In this document: piece after piece, positions 24,640 to 33,485 of the stretch
Layout of the letters: the number at the start of each line of letters is the position of its first letter
Position numbering within the stretch: position 1 is the first letter of the stretch
Origin: Candidatus Obscuribacterales bacterium
GTDB taxonomy: Bacteria > Cyanobacteriota > Vampirovibrionia > Obscuribacterales > Obscuribacteraceae
Assembly: GCA_019745505.1 (NCBI GenBank)
Contig: JAIETE010000230.1
Coordinates: forward strand, 1 to 34,461
Direction of reading: 5' to 3'
DNA: 34,461 nucleotides
Notes under the pieces: generated by a model
What the model was told of the DNA's origin: nothing
What the model saw: only the letters and a program-made list of their open reading frames with translations
Databases searched by the model: none
Translations under genes and position numbers: made by a program

Positions 24640-27600
24640 CTATGATGCGCCGACTGCGGCTGTTACTTTGTCCTTCTCACCATGCCGTTCGGGACATTTC
24701 CCGTCCTTCGGCACCATGCGTTTTTCTTTGCCGGCCGCTTTGCACTGAGCGCACTCTTCCAGCTCTTTCAAGCAACGGGGGCATTTACCAGTGTCCGGCG
24801 TGACCGGGCAATTGCAACCGCAGCAAAGAAGAATTTCCGGTGATTCGAAAATACAGGAGTCGCTGCCTTTGGTGCACATGGTCAACTTTTCCAGAGCGGC
24901 GCTGCAATATGGGCAGAGGTTTGTCCAAATTGAGCCGCAGTCCGGGCAGAAAGTTTTACCCGTGCTTTCTTTGCCCTGCTTCACGACCATTGTTTCAGGA
25001 TTTTCCTTGCCAAGGGTAACGCATCCGGGACACAAAGTCTTCTTTTGATCGACGACGGTGCCGGGTGGAATCGTTTTTCTCTGGGCAGACTTCTCCTCCA
25101 CTCCGTCAATCACGCCGCGGCATTCAGGGCACTTGCGCGAGCCTTTATCGATTATCTGCGTGCACAGAGGACAGAGCATTTTGCCTTTGACGATAAGCGT
25201 CTTGACGCCGTCCAGCGAGCAATGCGGGCAAAATTGCGTATCGTCATCGCAGCCACCGATATCGTGTCCACGATCGCATACTTTGATAGTGACACGGTCG
25301 GGCGACTTGTATGACAGCCACTGCAGATACGGGTTGGGTTCAGGCACAAACTTCACGTCTGTGTGCATGGGATTCAACTTACGATCAGTATTTTTGTAAT
25401 AATTTTCGTAATCGCCGATCGTCGCATACGAAGCCAGCGAATAGAGCGGATCGTACTGTTTCACGACCACACGCGGCTCAACATCAGACAATACAATGTC
25501 TGTGGTGCGGAAATTGGGAATGTGTTTTTGCACATCACCAACGATGTTTTCCGGCAGCTTAATACCGTTCAGTCCCAGGAATGTCACCGGCTGGCTGGCC
25601 GAGCCGATTTGATGGGTCTGAACGAACCAGAGCGGGTTCGAATGTTGAACCATAAGATTCAACAAATTCTCAGAGCCGAAGTCGAGCAGCAAGCTGCGTC
25701 CATCGGCTGTCGTATATGCTGGCTCTTTCCACTTGCCGGTTTCTGGGTTGATGTTGAAGACACGCGGCAAAAGCTTAGTCTTAACGAAATTGCGCAATTC
25801 GGATTCCATTTTTTCTTTGCGCACTTGATCTGTGAGCGAGTGATCAAACTGAATCTGCAGCAGCTTATAGCTCAATTCTGCTTCTATCAATGCCTTTACT
25901 TCGCTGGAGAAAGTGGGCACCACTGCTTTCCAGTCGCCCTTGTGCCATAGCGGAGCAAGCAGGCTATCGACAAACTTTTCAACTTCTTTGCGCCCGATCA
26001 GATTCTTATCGATGAGAATACGCTCTTGAGTCATGTCGCCTAGATCCGCGACGGTCTGGTCAAACTCTGCTCCCAGGTGGTCATCCAGTTGTTTGATGTT
26101 GTCGACCAGTCCTTTCACCTTCGCATACTGCTTCTCAAAAACTTTGTTCAGTTCATCATAGAAGCCAACCATCAGTCTGTGCGCTCGCAACGAACGACCG
26201 CGGCTGTCGTAATACTCAGACAAGCGCTCTAGCAGCACTTCAATAGTGTCGCGAAGAATCGGAAGCTGAACGTCATTGCCGACGCGCTGAAGCGAGTCGA
26301 GGGCTTCTTTGACCTGGCGGGTCGGATCACCTTCCACCTGCGGCACCGATGTAACTTGCTGCAGTTTCGACTTGCAATTGGCCATCAGCTCCTCAAGCCA
26401 CTCATAGAGGAAGACATAGCCGCGTTCGGGATCGTCGGCAAAAGCCTTGAACGATTTCTCCAACTCCGCTGCAACAACTTCGAGTGTATTCTTGCGGCTG
26501 GTTAGCGCGTGTTGCTCCCCTTCAAGTGGGCTGTTAATGTCTATGCTTTCACTGAGAGCAGCATCGACCCACTGTTTCAGCTTGTTGACACAAGCAGGTC
26601 GATTGATGCGAAACTCTTCATGAAATGGACGAGAAAGGAAACGACCATAAGCCGGATCCATACTGAGGCTGTTTTTCAACGTCAAATCATCTTCAACTTT
26701 CGACAGATAATCGGCGAAGAATTGCTTTGCCAGAGCTTTTTCGGTAACTTCCGGATCAGGTCTGAGAAGAAAATCGATTGCCGTATTACACAGGCGAGAT
26801 TCAATCATGTCCGAAAAGTGGCTTATCGGTGGAACCTTGACGGAAGAGACACCGACGGCAGAATAAGACTTGTAGAAGGTTCTATCTTCGACTGTTTCCG
26901 GGTCGGAGATGGACGTGAAGATATTGCTGAGGATTGACTCGCTGCGTTCGGTCAGAGGTGAAAGAACATCAGTGACGATCGCTTCCGACATATACTGAGC
27001 GACTCTGTCATCAACGGCAACCGGTTTATCGCCTGAGACTTGACGCTGTGAAATAACGGCTCCACGTCGGTTTTTGTTGCTGAAAAGGAAGGTGAAATCG
27101 AACGGCGTCACGTCACCGGAAAAATCTACAAAGGTATGATCTTTGCCGCGAATTTTGTATGAGCGCTTATTGCTGTTCAATAGATAATCGAGCTCGCGCA
27201 ACGCTGCATAACCGTTAGCGTAAATGCGCTTGATGTGAGCATTCTCCACCACCGGTTCATATACTTCAGGCATGACAAACATACCGATGAATCTTCTTGT
27301 TGAAGGATCTACGCCGCAAATTTTTCGCAGCATATATGCAACATCCAAGAACATGCCACTGCCGGTGCCACCACAGATCGAACAAATGACATAGACGAAC
27401 TGGAGATTTTGGTCCACATCAAAGCCAGGGAAAGACTCCCAGGAGGCAGGGTCGGACACATCGTGCGCAGCCTGCTGTAACCAGCGATATGTAGTGTGGA
27501 GATTGTCACCCTTGTACAGACCGATTTTTCCGAACATACGCACCTGTCCGGAGCCGCGCGCCGCTTTCGGGAAATCGACTTTCAAATCCGGGTCAGGATA

Positions 27601-27897
27601 CCAATCAAGAATGTGCTTGTTTTCAGGCGCAGTCAGGTTGCTAATCACCTGCGGCGTATCGCTCTGGTCGATCACTCGCATCTCAGTATTGCCGAGATTG
27701 ATATACTCGCCGGTCGTCTGACTGATAACTGGAGGATTGTTGACCCCAGCACTATCTGTGTCGATCGAGAGCATACGTATCCATGGCAGCTCCTCGACCC
27801 CATAAGTATCGAAGATGCGCCTTTTCAGGTGCGTCAGCGCTCGCTTCCCTGTTCCACCGAGTCCAACTACCAGCGACGGGATTGTTCTAATTGCCAT
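24640..27897 (-). CDS. Tubulin-like GTPase with C-terminal zinc-ribbon array
   Basis: The 1085-residue protein starts with a Rossmann-type VGLGGTGKRAL (11-21), has the tubulin/FtsZ signature at 176-181 (GGTGSG, in VYVICSICGGTGSGMFLDVAYM) and continues like the bacterial Tubulin_2 family. Residues about 480-760 are mostly helical with coiled-coil character. Residues about 880-1085 carry nine CxxC-type pairs (CPHC, CPLC, CPEC, CPGC, CPDC, CPYC, CCGC, CPRC, CAQC), i.e. several tandem zinc ribbons. No membrane helix, so it is cytoplasmic. GTP-dependent assembly is expected from the family but untested. It follows a 2-TM protein and a VWA gene and precedes a macro gene on the same strand. Confidence 0.88.
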   Translation of the reverse strand: MAIRTIPSLVVGLGGTGKRALTHLKRRIFDTYGVEELPWIRMLSIDTDSAGVNNPPVISQTTGEYINLGNTEMRVIDQSDTPQVISNLTAPENKHILDWYPDPDLKVDFPKAARGSGQVRMFGKIGLYKGDNLHTTYRWLQQAAHDVSDPASWESFPGFDVDQNLQFVYVICSICGGTGSGMFLDVAYMLRKICGVDPSTRRFIGMFVMPEVYEPVVENAHIKRIYANGYAALRELDYLLNSNKRSYKIRGKDHTFVDFSGDVTPFDFTFLFSNKNRRGAVISQRQVSGDKPVAVDDRVAQYMSEAIVTDVLSPLTERSESILSNIFTSISDPETVEDRTFYKSYSAVGVSSVKVPPISHFSDMIESRLCNTAIDFLLRPDPEVTEKALAKQFFADYLSKVEDDLTLKNSLSMDPAYGRFLSRPFHEEFRINRPACVNKLKQWVDAALSESIDINSPLEGEQHALTSRKNTLEVVAAELEKSFKAFADDPERGYVFLYEWLEELMANCKSKLQQVTSVPQVEGDPTRQVKEALDSLQRVGNDVQLPILRDTIEVLLERLSEYYDSRGRSLRAHRLMVGFYDELNKVFEKQYAKVKGLVDNIKQLDDHLGAEFDQTVADLGDMTQERILIDKNLIGRKEVEKFVDSLLAPLWHKGDWKAVVPTFSSEVKALIEAELSYKLLQIQFDHSLTDQVRKEKMESELRNFVKTKLLPRVFNINPETGKWKEPAYTTADGRSLLLDFGSENLLNLMVQHSNPLWFVQTHQIGSASQPVTFLGLNGIKLPENIVGDVQKHIPNFRTTDIVLSDVEPRVVVKQYDPLYSLASYATIGDYENYYKNTDRKLNPMHTDVKFVPEPNPYLQWLSYKSPDRVTIKVCDRGHDIGGCDDDTQFCPHCSLDGVKTLIVKGKMLCPLCTQIIDKGSRKCPECRGVIDGVEEKSAQRKTIPPGTVVDQKKTLCPGCVTLGKENPETMVVKQGKESTGKTFCPDCGSIWTNLCPYCSAALEKLTMCTKGSDSCIFESPEILLCCGCNCPVTPDTGKCPRCLKELEECAQCKAAGKEKRMVPKDGKCPERHGEKDKVTAAVGAS

Positions 27898-28025
27898 GAC
27901 TTTCGAGTCCTCTAAAGTTTGCCTTTGCTGACGACCACCGGACCAACCAATTCAAACCAAACAAAACTTGCTACGTGCACGCCCTGAGCGCTCTGTCTCA
28001 GGTTGCGAGCCGCCAATCAACTGAC

Positions 28026-28232
28026 TCAGTGCTTGGAAAGCAGAAAGTTTCCTACCAGTGCCACCAGCGCAACGCCGCCGGCCGCCATGCTGGAAACATT
28101 TGCTACCTTGGTCGCCTTCTCCGGCAACCAGCGATTGAATTTCACGAGAATTGTGTAAATGCCGAACCTGAGAGCAACAGCGATGAGAATGCTAACGATT
28201 GCAAGAATTCCATACCACCACGTAGTGTCCAT
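28026..28232 (-). CDS. Two-TM mini-protein in the tubulin/VWA cluster
   Basis: The 68-residue product has two membrane helices: YGILAIVSILIAVALRFGIYTIL (about 7-29) and VSSMAAGGVALVALVGNFLL (about 46-65), joined by a basic loop (VKFNRWLPEKATK). The basic loop suggests that both ends face out and the loop faces the cytoplasm. No family was recognised. It lies between the VWA and tubulin-like genes, 177 and 128 bases from them, and could anchor the tubulin-like protein to the membrane. Confidence 0.7.
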   Translation of the reverse strand: MDTTWWYGILAIVSILIAVALRFGIYTILVKFNRWLPEKATKVANVSSMAAGGVALVALVGNFLLSKH

Positions 28233-28409
28233 GCTCTTTAACGTCCTTCCCCTTGTCAGGTCAATTGTGATTGTGTTTTTCGTCTTCTAATTAATAGGCA
28301 TTAGCCCGCTGGGAATATTTCCTAAACGCCTAAATACAACTCTTAAGAATCTCACAAGAATTGGCGTCCCTATTGGGTTTACGGATTTAAATGACAAGGA
28401 TTTGAAAGT

Positions 28410-30404
28410 CTATTGCCGGCTGCGTTTCAAGGTTGAGAGCCAGAGGAAAATACCCAATCCGCAGACGATTATGCAAACTATGATGAGAGGAACAGCAACC
28501 GGTGCCACCTCCTCCCATGGACTCGGATCGACGGCCACTTCAAAAGGAATTTGACTCGGCGCCATGGTCTCCGAATCTCCACTGACTTTCACCGCCAGCT
28601 TGCCCGCGTAAAGACCAGGCTTTTGCTTTGCGGGAATCGCAATGTTCATCTTTATCGCTTGCTTTTCGCCCTTGGAAGCATCATAGGTAAATTTCAGAGG
28701 ATTGCCGTCATTGATATTAGCGACATCGATTTTCTCGTTCTGATAGACGGTCGCAGCCGACTTACCCGGTTCTGCTTTCATCAGAGCAGACTCCGGAATC
28801 ACCTCCACATTGACGGCAGTTTGGCGTTTTGCCCCCTGCGATTGGCCGATGGTGCTGGCAATCTCTACAGCCGTTGGTTCAGGCCAAAAGAAGCCGGGCT
28901 TTTTTACTTTGACCTTGATGCTCTCAGGCGTTACGACCAATCGGCTCGGTACGGAAACGACAAAAGGAACATACTGAGGCACGCGCGCAGTAGATGCCAT
29001 TTTCAGGAAGCCGAGGAAGTGTCCGGCAGGGCAATTGCTGTGCGCTTGAACAGTCACCGGCACGAGGTTGGTTGGCTTATCTCCCTCATACTTTCGACCT
29101 GGAATAATCGGTGCAAGAACGACATCCGGCTGCGTCATGGACACTGTCACTGCATCGGAAGGAAGACTGGCAACCAATCGGATGCCGCTACCGAGCGCGG
29201 ATGATGCCGCCAGTTTGCTCAACTCTCGAGAGCGGGTCCCGGAATCGACGGATTGGGAACACTCTTCCACTCTGCCGACTTCCTCGGCATAACACGATCT
29301 GAGCTCCACAGGAAACGAGCAGTCGGACATTCCATTCCCATCGACATTGCCGAAATTTATGACGCCCGCTTTCATCCCTTTCTGATTGGGCGCCGCATCG
29401 CCTGCGGCAGCAGCGTTCGAAGACGAAGCCAATACAATTTCGCCCTTCAGACTCTCCACCGTTCTCTTGAGCGCGGCGAAAATTCTGTCTGAGACAGTGC
29501 CACCAGACTGAGAATTGACGTCGATAAACTCGCCCCCAATGAGAGTCGCCAATTCTTTAGCCGTAGTTGTTCCAGCTTTGCTGTCAGGCAATCTTTGCAA
29601 TCCGACAACACGTGTCTGCCAGGTATCGACGCCTACTTTCTCTTTGGAAATTCGTTTTTCCAGCAAAATCTGCTTCGAGACATCGCGCACTTTATGTGGT
29701 GCCCCTGCCGGCGGCTCGTCCCAACCGTCTGTGAACATGACAATGAATGTCATCGTGCAAGCATCGCCCTCTTTTGCCATTGCACGAGCTTTTTCAACGG
29801 CTGCATGCAACGCGCCGCCCATATAAGTATCGCCGTGCTTGTCGGCAGAAAGAGTTTCAGGAGAAACTATTTTATCGATCAACACTGTACGTTGAGTTTG
29901 GTCGGCAAGTTTTGCCGGCCAATCAGCTTTCTCGGTGATCGCAGTGCCAAATGTTATAAACGAAACCTGGCTCGCTGGACCTATGAGACGGCTGTCTTGG
30001 ACCATCTGCTTCAAAGCCGAACGCAGCGCTTCGAAGAGTGTAATGTCCTTGCCGTCCGGTCCTTTCACCATTGTCGATTTGAGCACCATGCTGCCGGATA
30101 CATCGACAAGGAAAATGAAATTGACCGGTCGCTCTCGCTCTTGCGCTGCCAGCGCGGCAGAAGGAGCCAGCACCGGTGCCAGAAGCAGAGCAGCAGGCAA
30201 TAAAATCTGTGCAAGTGAGAACATCATCGTGCTGAAGCAGGCACACAGCGCAAGCAAAAATGCAAAAACTGCATTTACAAGTTTGTCTCGATTTTTTCGC
30301 CAGGCGCTATCGCCCGTCCAATTCACCGAAATCTTGCGCTGATAAATTTCACTGCTTCTCAGTGATTGCGCCATTTTTTCAGAACGCTCGAGTTGCCGAT
30401 TCAT
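28410..30404 (-). CDS. Membrane-anchored extracytoplasmic VWA-domain protein
   Basis: The 664-residue protein has a cytoplasmic N-terminus of about 40 residues, a hydrophobic region (about 45-87, perhaps one helix plus a signal-like segment), a von Willebrand A domain (about 93-330) and beta-rich domains to about 625. A final membrane helix (VAVPLIIVCIIVCGLGIFLWL) precedes a basic tail. The metal-ion-dependent adhesion site is intact: DVSGS (101-105), Thr193 in GDTYMGG and FTDGWD (224-229). VWA domains bind protein partners through a divalent cation. Its start is 24 bases after the pyrF stop, so it may ride on that transcript. An ATG at codon 11 is an alternative start. Confidence 0.88.
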   Translation of the reverse strand: MNRQLERSEKMAQSLRSSEIYQRKISVNWTGDSAWRKNRDKLVNAVFAFLLALCACFSTMMFSLAQILLPAALLLAPVLAPSAALAAQERERPVNFIFLVDVSGSMVLKSTMVKGPDGKDITLFEALRSALKQMVQDSRLIGPASQVSFITFGTAITEKADWPAKLADQTQRTVLIDKIVSPETLSADKHGDTYMGGALHAAVEKARAMAKEGDACTMTFIVMFTDGWDEPPAGAPHKVRDVSKQILLEKRISKEKVGVDTWQTRVVGLQRLPDSKAGTTTAKELATLIGGEFIDVNSQSGGTVSDRIFAALKRTVESLKGEIVLASSSNAAAAGDAAPNQKGMKAGVINFGNVDGNGMSDCSFPVELRSCYAEEVGRVEECSQSVDSGTRSRELSKLAASSALGSGIRLVASLPSDAVTVSMTQPDVVLAPIIPGRKYEGDKPTNLVPVTVQAHSNCPAGHFLGFLKMASTARVPQYVPFVVSVPSRLVVTPESIKVKVKKPGFFWPEPTAVEIASTIGQSQGAKRQTAVNVEVIPESALMKAEPGKSAATVYQNEKIDVANINDGNPLKFTYDASKGEKQAIKMNIAIPAKQKPGLYAGKLAVKVSGDSETMAPSQIPFEVAVDPSPWEEVAPVAVPLIIVCIIVCGLGIFLWLSTLKRSRQ

Positions 30405-30428
30405 TACTCGCTGCCGAAACCTGTGTGA

Positions 30429-31178
30429 CTAACCATTCAATTCTTCAGCAATGCGCCTGGCGGCATCACGCTTGTCACTGGCACGGGTAATTGGACGGCC
30501 GACTACTACATAATCTGTGCCCATCGCCACGGCATCCTTAGGAGTAACGATGCGTTTTTGATCGTCTTCGGAAGCCCACGTAGGACGAATTCCAGGCGTA
30601 ACGATAATAAAGTCCTTGCCGACCTTCTCTCTGATAATTGGAACTTCCTTTGCCGATGCGACCACACCGTCCGCGCCCGAAGCTTTTGCAAGAGACGCAT
30701 AGCGAGCCACGACTTCATCTACTTTGTCGGAAATTCCCAGATCGTTGGTCAAAATCTCTTGCGAAATACTTGTCAGAACAGTCACGGCTAAGAGGATAGG
30801 TCGCTGCACTTTTGCCGTGTCAGCCGCTTCATGGGCAGCTTTCTGCGCGGCTTTGATCATCTCACTGCCGCCCTGCGCATGCACGTTGAACATCTGCACG
30901 CCGCGTCCACCAATCTCTCTGGATGCAGCCGCTACTGTGTTGGGTATATCGTGAAACTTTCCATCGAAGAAAACCGGCGCTTCGAGCTTCTTCAACTCGT
31001 CTAAGAGTTTTGTGCCGCAGTGTGTGAAAAGCTCAAGACCGACTTTAAACATGCCGACCTCTTCGTTCAGTTCGTCGACCAACTTGAGCGCGTCGAACAT
31101 GGTCGGCACGTCGAGCGCCACGATAAGCCTGTCTTTACCTTTCAATTCAGTCATTTTCGCTGCTTCTACTTTCTGCAC
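30429..31178 (-). CDS. pyrF: Orotidine 5'-phosphate decarboxylase
   Basis: PyrF makes UMP from OMP, the last step of pyrimidine synthesis. The 249-residue product has LIVALDVPT (18-26), the catalytic Asp72-Lys74-Asp77 array in FDGKFHDIPNTV, and the phosphate-binding TPGIRP and VVGRPIT loops. The active-site strand reads FFDGKFHD rather than the commoner FLDLKFHD, a Leu-to-Gly change beside the catalytic residues. The GTG at 31178 has AGGAAG eight bases upstream; an ATG at codon 9 lacks one. The VWA gene follows after 24 bases, the only hint of a link to the tubulin cluster. Confidence 0.96.
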   Translation of the reverse strand: MQKVEAAKMTELKGKDRLIVALDVPTMFDALKLVDELNEEVGMFKVGLELFTHCGTKLLDELKKLEAPVFFDGKFHDIPNTVAAASREIGGRGVQMFNVHAQGGSEMIKAAQKAAHEAADTAKVQRPILLAVTVLTSISQEILTNDLGISDKVDEVVARYASLAKASGADGVVASAKEVPIIREKVGKDFIIVTPGIRPTWASEDDQKRIVTPKDAVAMGTDYVVVGRPITRASDKRDAARRIAEELNG

Positions 31179-31310
31179 TTGGGTTTCTTCCTATTTTGCA
31201 CGGACCTGGGTTGCCGGTCTCTTACCGGCTTCGGGAGACGCTAGTAGCTTCCCTGCAGTTGGATTGTCATCAACCTCACAATACGGCCGACAGCTAAAGG
31301 GTAATTGATG

Positions 31311-31347
31311 CAAACAAAAAAGACTTGGCAAAATGATTGCCAAGTCT
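31311..31347 (-). terminator. Intrinsic terminator of rpmE
   Basis: On the minus strand AGACTTGGCAA pairs perfectly with TTGCCAAGTCT (11 bp, five-base loop) and runs into TTTTTTG. It is 30 bases downstream of the rpmE stop, a textbook Rho-independent terminator. It separates rpmE from pyrF. Confidence 0.9.
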
Positions 31348-31377
31348 CAATGTCTTGATTCAGAACGCCACTAGCTT

Positions 31378-31596
31378 TTAGCTGCCAGATTTGGCGCCTT
31401 GCTTGGCGTAGCGCTTGACAAACCTGTCTACGCGTCCTTCGGTGTCAACAATCTTTTGTTGTCCGGTGTAGAACGGGTGGCAAGAGCTGCAAATTTCTAC
31501 ACGGATATTCGGTTTGGTTGAACCGGTAAGAACCTCGGCGCCGCAAACGCAGGACGCTTTGATTTCTTGGTACTTAGGATGAATGCCTTCTTTCAT
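31378..31596 (-). CDS. rpmE: Ribosomal protein bL31, zinc-binding form
   Basis: The 72-residue protein of the large ribosomal subunit begins [10 protein letters not shown], the standard start, and has all four zinc ligands (Cys16, Cys18, Cys36, Cys39) followed by HPFYTGQQ and VDRFVKRY. It is therefore the zinc-containing type rather than the zinc-free paralogue made under zinc shortage. No strong ribosome site is seen. A perfect terminator follows, and a 290-base upstream gap may hold its promoter. Confidence 0.97.
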   Translation of the reverse strand: MKEGIHPKYQEIKASCVCGAEVLTGSTKPNIRVEICSSCHPFYTGQQKIVDTEGRVDRFVKRYAKQGAKSGS

Positions 31597-31725
31597 ATCT
31601 TTTATTTCAACTCAGGTTGTGTGGGCCCCGAAAGAGCAACGTGGTCTCTTGCAGTTAACCCGGTCTGTTGATGACGGGTCGACTATGCCCCGGACCAGAA
31701 CGGTGGCAGCGCATAGCGAATGTTT

Positions 31726-31757
31726 ATGATAGCAGACCGCATTTAATATACGCTCAA
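31726..31757 (-). promoter_or_regulatory. Possible rpmE promoter
   Basis: On the minus strand TATCAT (31731-31726), preceded by TGC as in extended -10 elements, lies 20 bases after TTGAGC (31757-31752). The long spacer weakens the -35 call. The leader to the rpmE start would be about 120 bases. Nothing else coding was seen in the 31597-31886 gap. Confidence 0.25.
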
Positions 31758-31819
31758 ACGAACATTCTTTGTTAATACGGATTGCAAATGGGCGTTAAGG
31801 CGATGTTTCGCCGGTGGCC

Positions 31820-31851
31820 GGCGGCTCGCCGACCACGGGAGGCGAGCTGCC
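31820..31851 (-). terminator. GC-rich hairpin after the GerMN lipoprotein gene
   Basis: GGCGGCTCGCC (31820-31830) and GGCGAGCTGCC (31841-31851) form an 11-bp stem with one wobble pair and a 10-base loop, about 36 bases beyond the stop at 31887. No T-run follows, so termination is uncertain. Confidence 0.35.
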
Positions 31852-31886
31852 GCCCCGTCTGACGTTGAACACAACTGGCCGCAGGT

Positions 31887-32447
31887 TCAGTAGTTGATCG
31901 GCTGCTGTATTTCCAGACCGTCCGAAGATGCCACCAGGCGTTTACCTTCGACATTGAGGAAGACTTTGTGCTCCCCCACGACAGAGACAACGGTTCTCTT
32001 CAGTTGCTCCATGCGGGTTTCCATGGACGCGCCCCCACCACTGGCGGCAAATCGGCGCGACAAATCAATCTCGTAGTCATCGTCTATTGCCCGCACTCCA
32101 AGAAGGATAGTTCCTTTGGGAATCTCGGTAGCCAGCCCCTGTGCCTCTTCCTCTCCCGTCGGACCATGCAAGAGCTCAATCAGAGCAGCCTCGAGCTTAT
32201 CCTTGCCGGATAACTTACGACTTACTTTGACCAAATCAAGTGTCTCAGAGCCAGGTTTTACAAACCATACTTCGGCTGTATTGCCCACCAGTTCTGCTTG
32301 AACAGTTGGTTCGGCATGCATTTGCTGCGGATCGGCTGAACCAGTCAAAATCTTGCGCTCCGCGCAACCGGTGAGAAGAACAGCTGAGCATGCAAAAACG
32401 CCCACGGCAAGCTGAACAAGTCTTATCGCTCCAGGTTTGACAACCAT
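31887..32447 (-). CDS. GerMN-domain lipoprotein
   Basis: The 186-residue product has a lipoprotein signal with lipobox LLTGC, so Cys28 should be acylated. The rest matches a GerMN domain: ALIELLHGPTGEEEAQGLATEIPKGTILLGV, DYEIDLSRRF, QLKRTVVSVV and VFLNVEGKRL. GerMN domains occur in spore-germination protein GerM and in envelope lipoproteins such as LpqB, and are thought to bind wall or membrane partners; no spore genes are here. It is 33 bases after the DUF2993-like gene, so co-transcription is likely. Confidence 0.88.
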   Translation of the reverse strand: MVVKPGAIRLVQLAVGVFACSAVLLTGCAERKILTGSADPQQMHAEPTVQAELVGNTAEVWFVKPGSETLDLVKVSRKLSGKDKLEAALIELLHGPTGEEEAQGLATEIPKGTILLGVRAIDDDYEIDLSRRFAASGGGASMETRMEQLKRTVVSVVGEHKVFLNVEGKRLVASSDGLEIQQPINY

Positions 32448-32480
32448 CGATTCCTCTTTCTTTTCGCTACTGTCTACACT

Positions 32481-33485
32481 TTAGCGGGTCTTCAGCCCAA
32501 TGCCGGCAATTCCCGATGAATTTGTTTGAGTATTTGTCGAGCCTGAAACGGGTGGATTTTTCGGCGCAAGAATGAGCCGGCCCTCACCTGTCAGTCCGTT
32601 CTGATTTATGTCGAGCGCACTCAAGCGAAAAGCGTGATCGCGGCGGTCCATTCTCCTCAAATCGATGAGCGGATTGAGCAGTTCTTCTGCAAAAGCGGCA
32701 AACTTTTCCGGCTCAATAATGTCGTTGCTTTCCACTTTCATATCGGCAATCTCGACTCTGTCGTCCCCTTTGAGTTTGAGCTTGCCGGTGATCTTGAACG
32801 GCACTCCGGTTGAATCATCAGCCCCTTCAGCCTTCAGAAGTGCCTCGATACGAACGTTATCTTCGACAATATCGACTTTCGGATTCACTACTTGTAATTG
32901 CTGCGCGCCCAGCCCGGGCAAATCCAAATTCAGACCACGCAAAGATTTCGCGACGTTTTCGCTTTTCAGAGCGCTGGTAATTTCATCCTTTGTTATCGCA
33001 GCCTTCACGCTTACAAGGACAGGCGCCTTAAGCTGAATATGGCGTTTGTCGTGCAAATCAACCCAGATTGGCTGCCTGGTGGAGGCATCTACCGTGCCTA
33101 CATTGACACCTTTGATATTCGCGCCGATAAGCTTGCAATCGACGCCTTTGACTTTGCCTGCAAGAAGATCAGTAAAACTATATAGCTTCACTTTCACTTT
33201 TACATCGCCGCCAAGCTTCTTTTTGAGAACCATCTTGGCCGTCTGACCAGCCACGACAGATCCCAAAAGATTCAGCCCAGTCACGGTTTGCAGCGTCCGC
33301 GAGATTTTTCCGGCAACCTTGAAAGGCGGCTGATTTTCTTCAGGCTTCTTAGCAGGTGATGGAGCAGCAGCATCGGATTTGGTGGCAGAAACTTCCGCCG
33401 AATGAGCAGGCGATACGACGATGGAAGACAGCGAAATTGCTGCAACCAGGATTGAAACGCTTAGTCGCTTTCCTGATGAATTCAT
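32481..33485 (-). CDS. Exported DUF2993/LmeA-like lipid-binding protein
   Basis: The 334-residue product has a signal peptide (SVSILVAAISLSSIVVSPAHSA) and a Lys/Pro/Ala-rich linker to about residue 60. A repeat-like beta domain follows: VKVKLYSFTDLLAGKVKGVDCKLIGANIKGVNVGTVDAS and later DRVEIADMKVES. This is the pattern of DUF2993 proteins, common in cyanobacteria and actinobacteria, of which mycobacterial LmeA binds phospholipid in the periplasm. A lipid-transfer role is inferred. The ATG at 33485 has GGGAGG nine bases upstream and overlaps the preceding stop (ATGA); an in-frame ATG at 33503 is less likely. Confidence 0.8.
   Translation of the reverse strand: MNSSGKRLSVSILVAAISLSSIVVSPAHSAEVSATKSDAAAPSPAKKPEENQPPFKVAGKISRTLQTVTGLNLLGSVVAGQTAKMVLKKKLGGDVKVKVKLYSFTDLLAGKVKGVDCKLIGANIKGVNVGTVDASTRQPIWVDLHDKRHIQLKAPVLVSVKAAITKDEITSALKSENVAKSLRGLNLDLPGLGAQQLQVVNPKVDIVEDNVRIEALLKAEGADDSTGVPFKITGKLKLKGDDRVEIADMKVESNDIIEPEKFAAFAEELLNPLIDLRRMDRRDHAFRLSALDINQNGLTGEGRLILAPKNPPVSGSTNTQTNSSGIAGIGLKTR

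Noticed and set aside
25620..25660. GGTTCGAA motif suggesting a tRNA T-loop
   Set aside because: It lies inside the tubulin-like coding sequence and no cloverleaf can be formed around it.
28251..28380. Possible promoter between the VWA and two-TM genes
   Set aside because: Several TTGTGA- and TATTTA-like hexamers can be paired only with poor spacing (15 bases); no pair was convincing enough to list.
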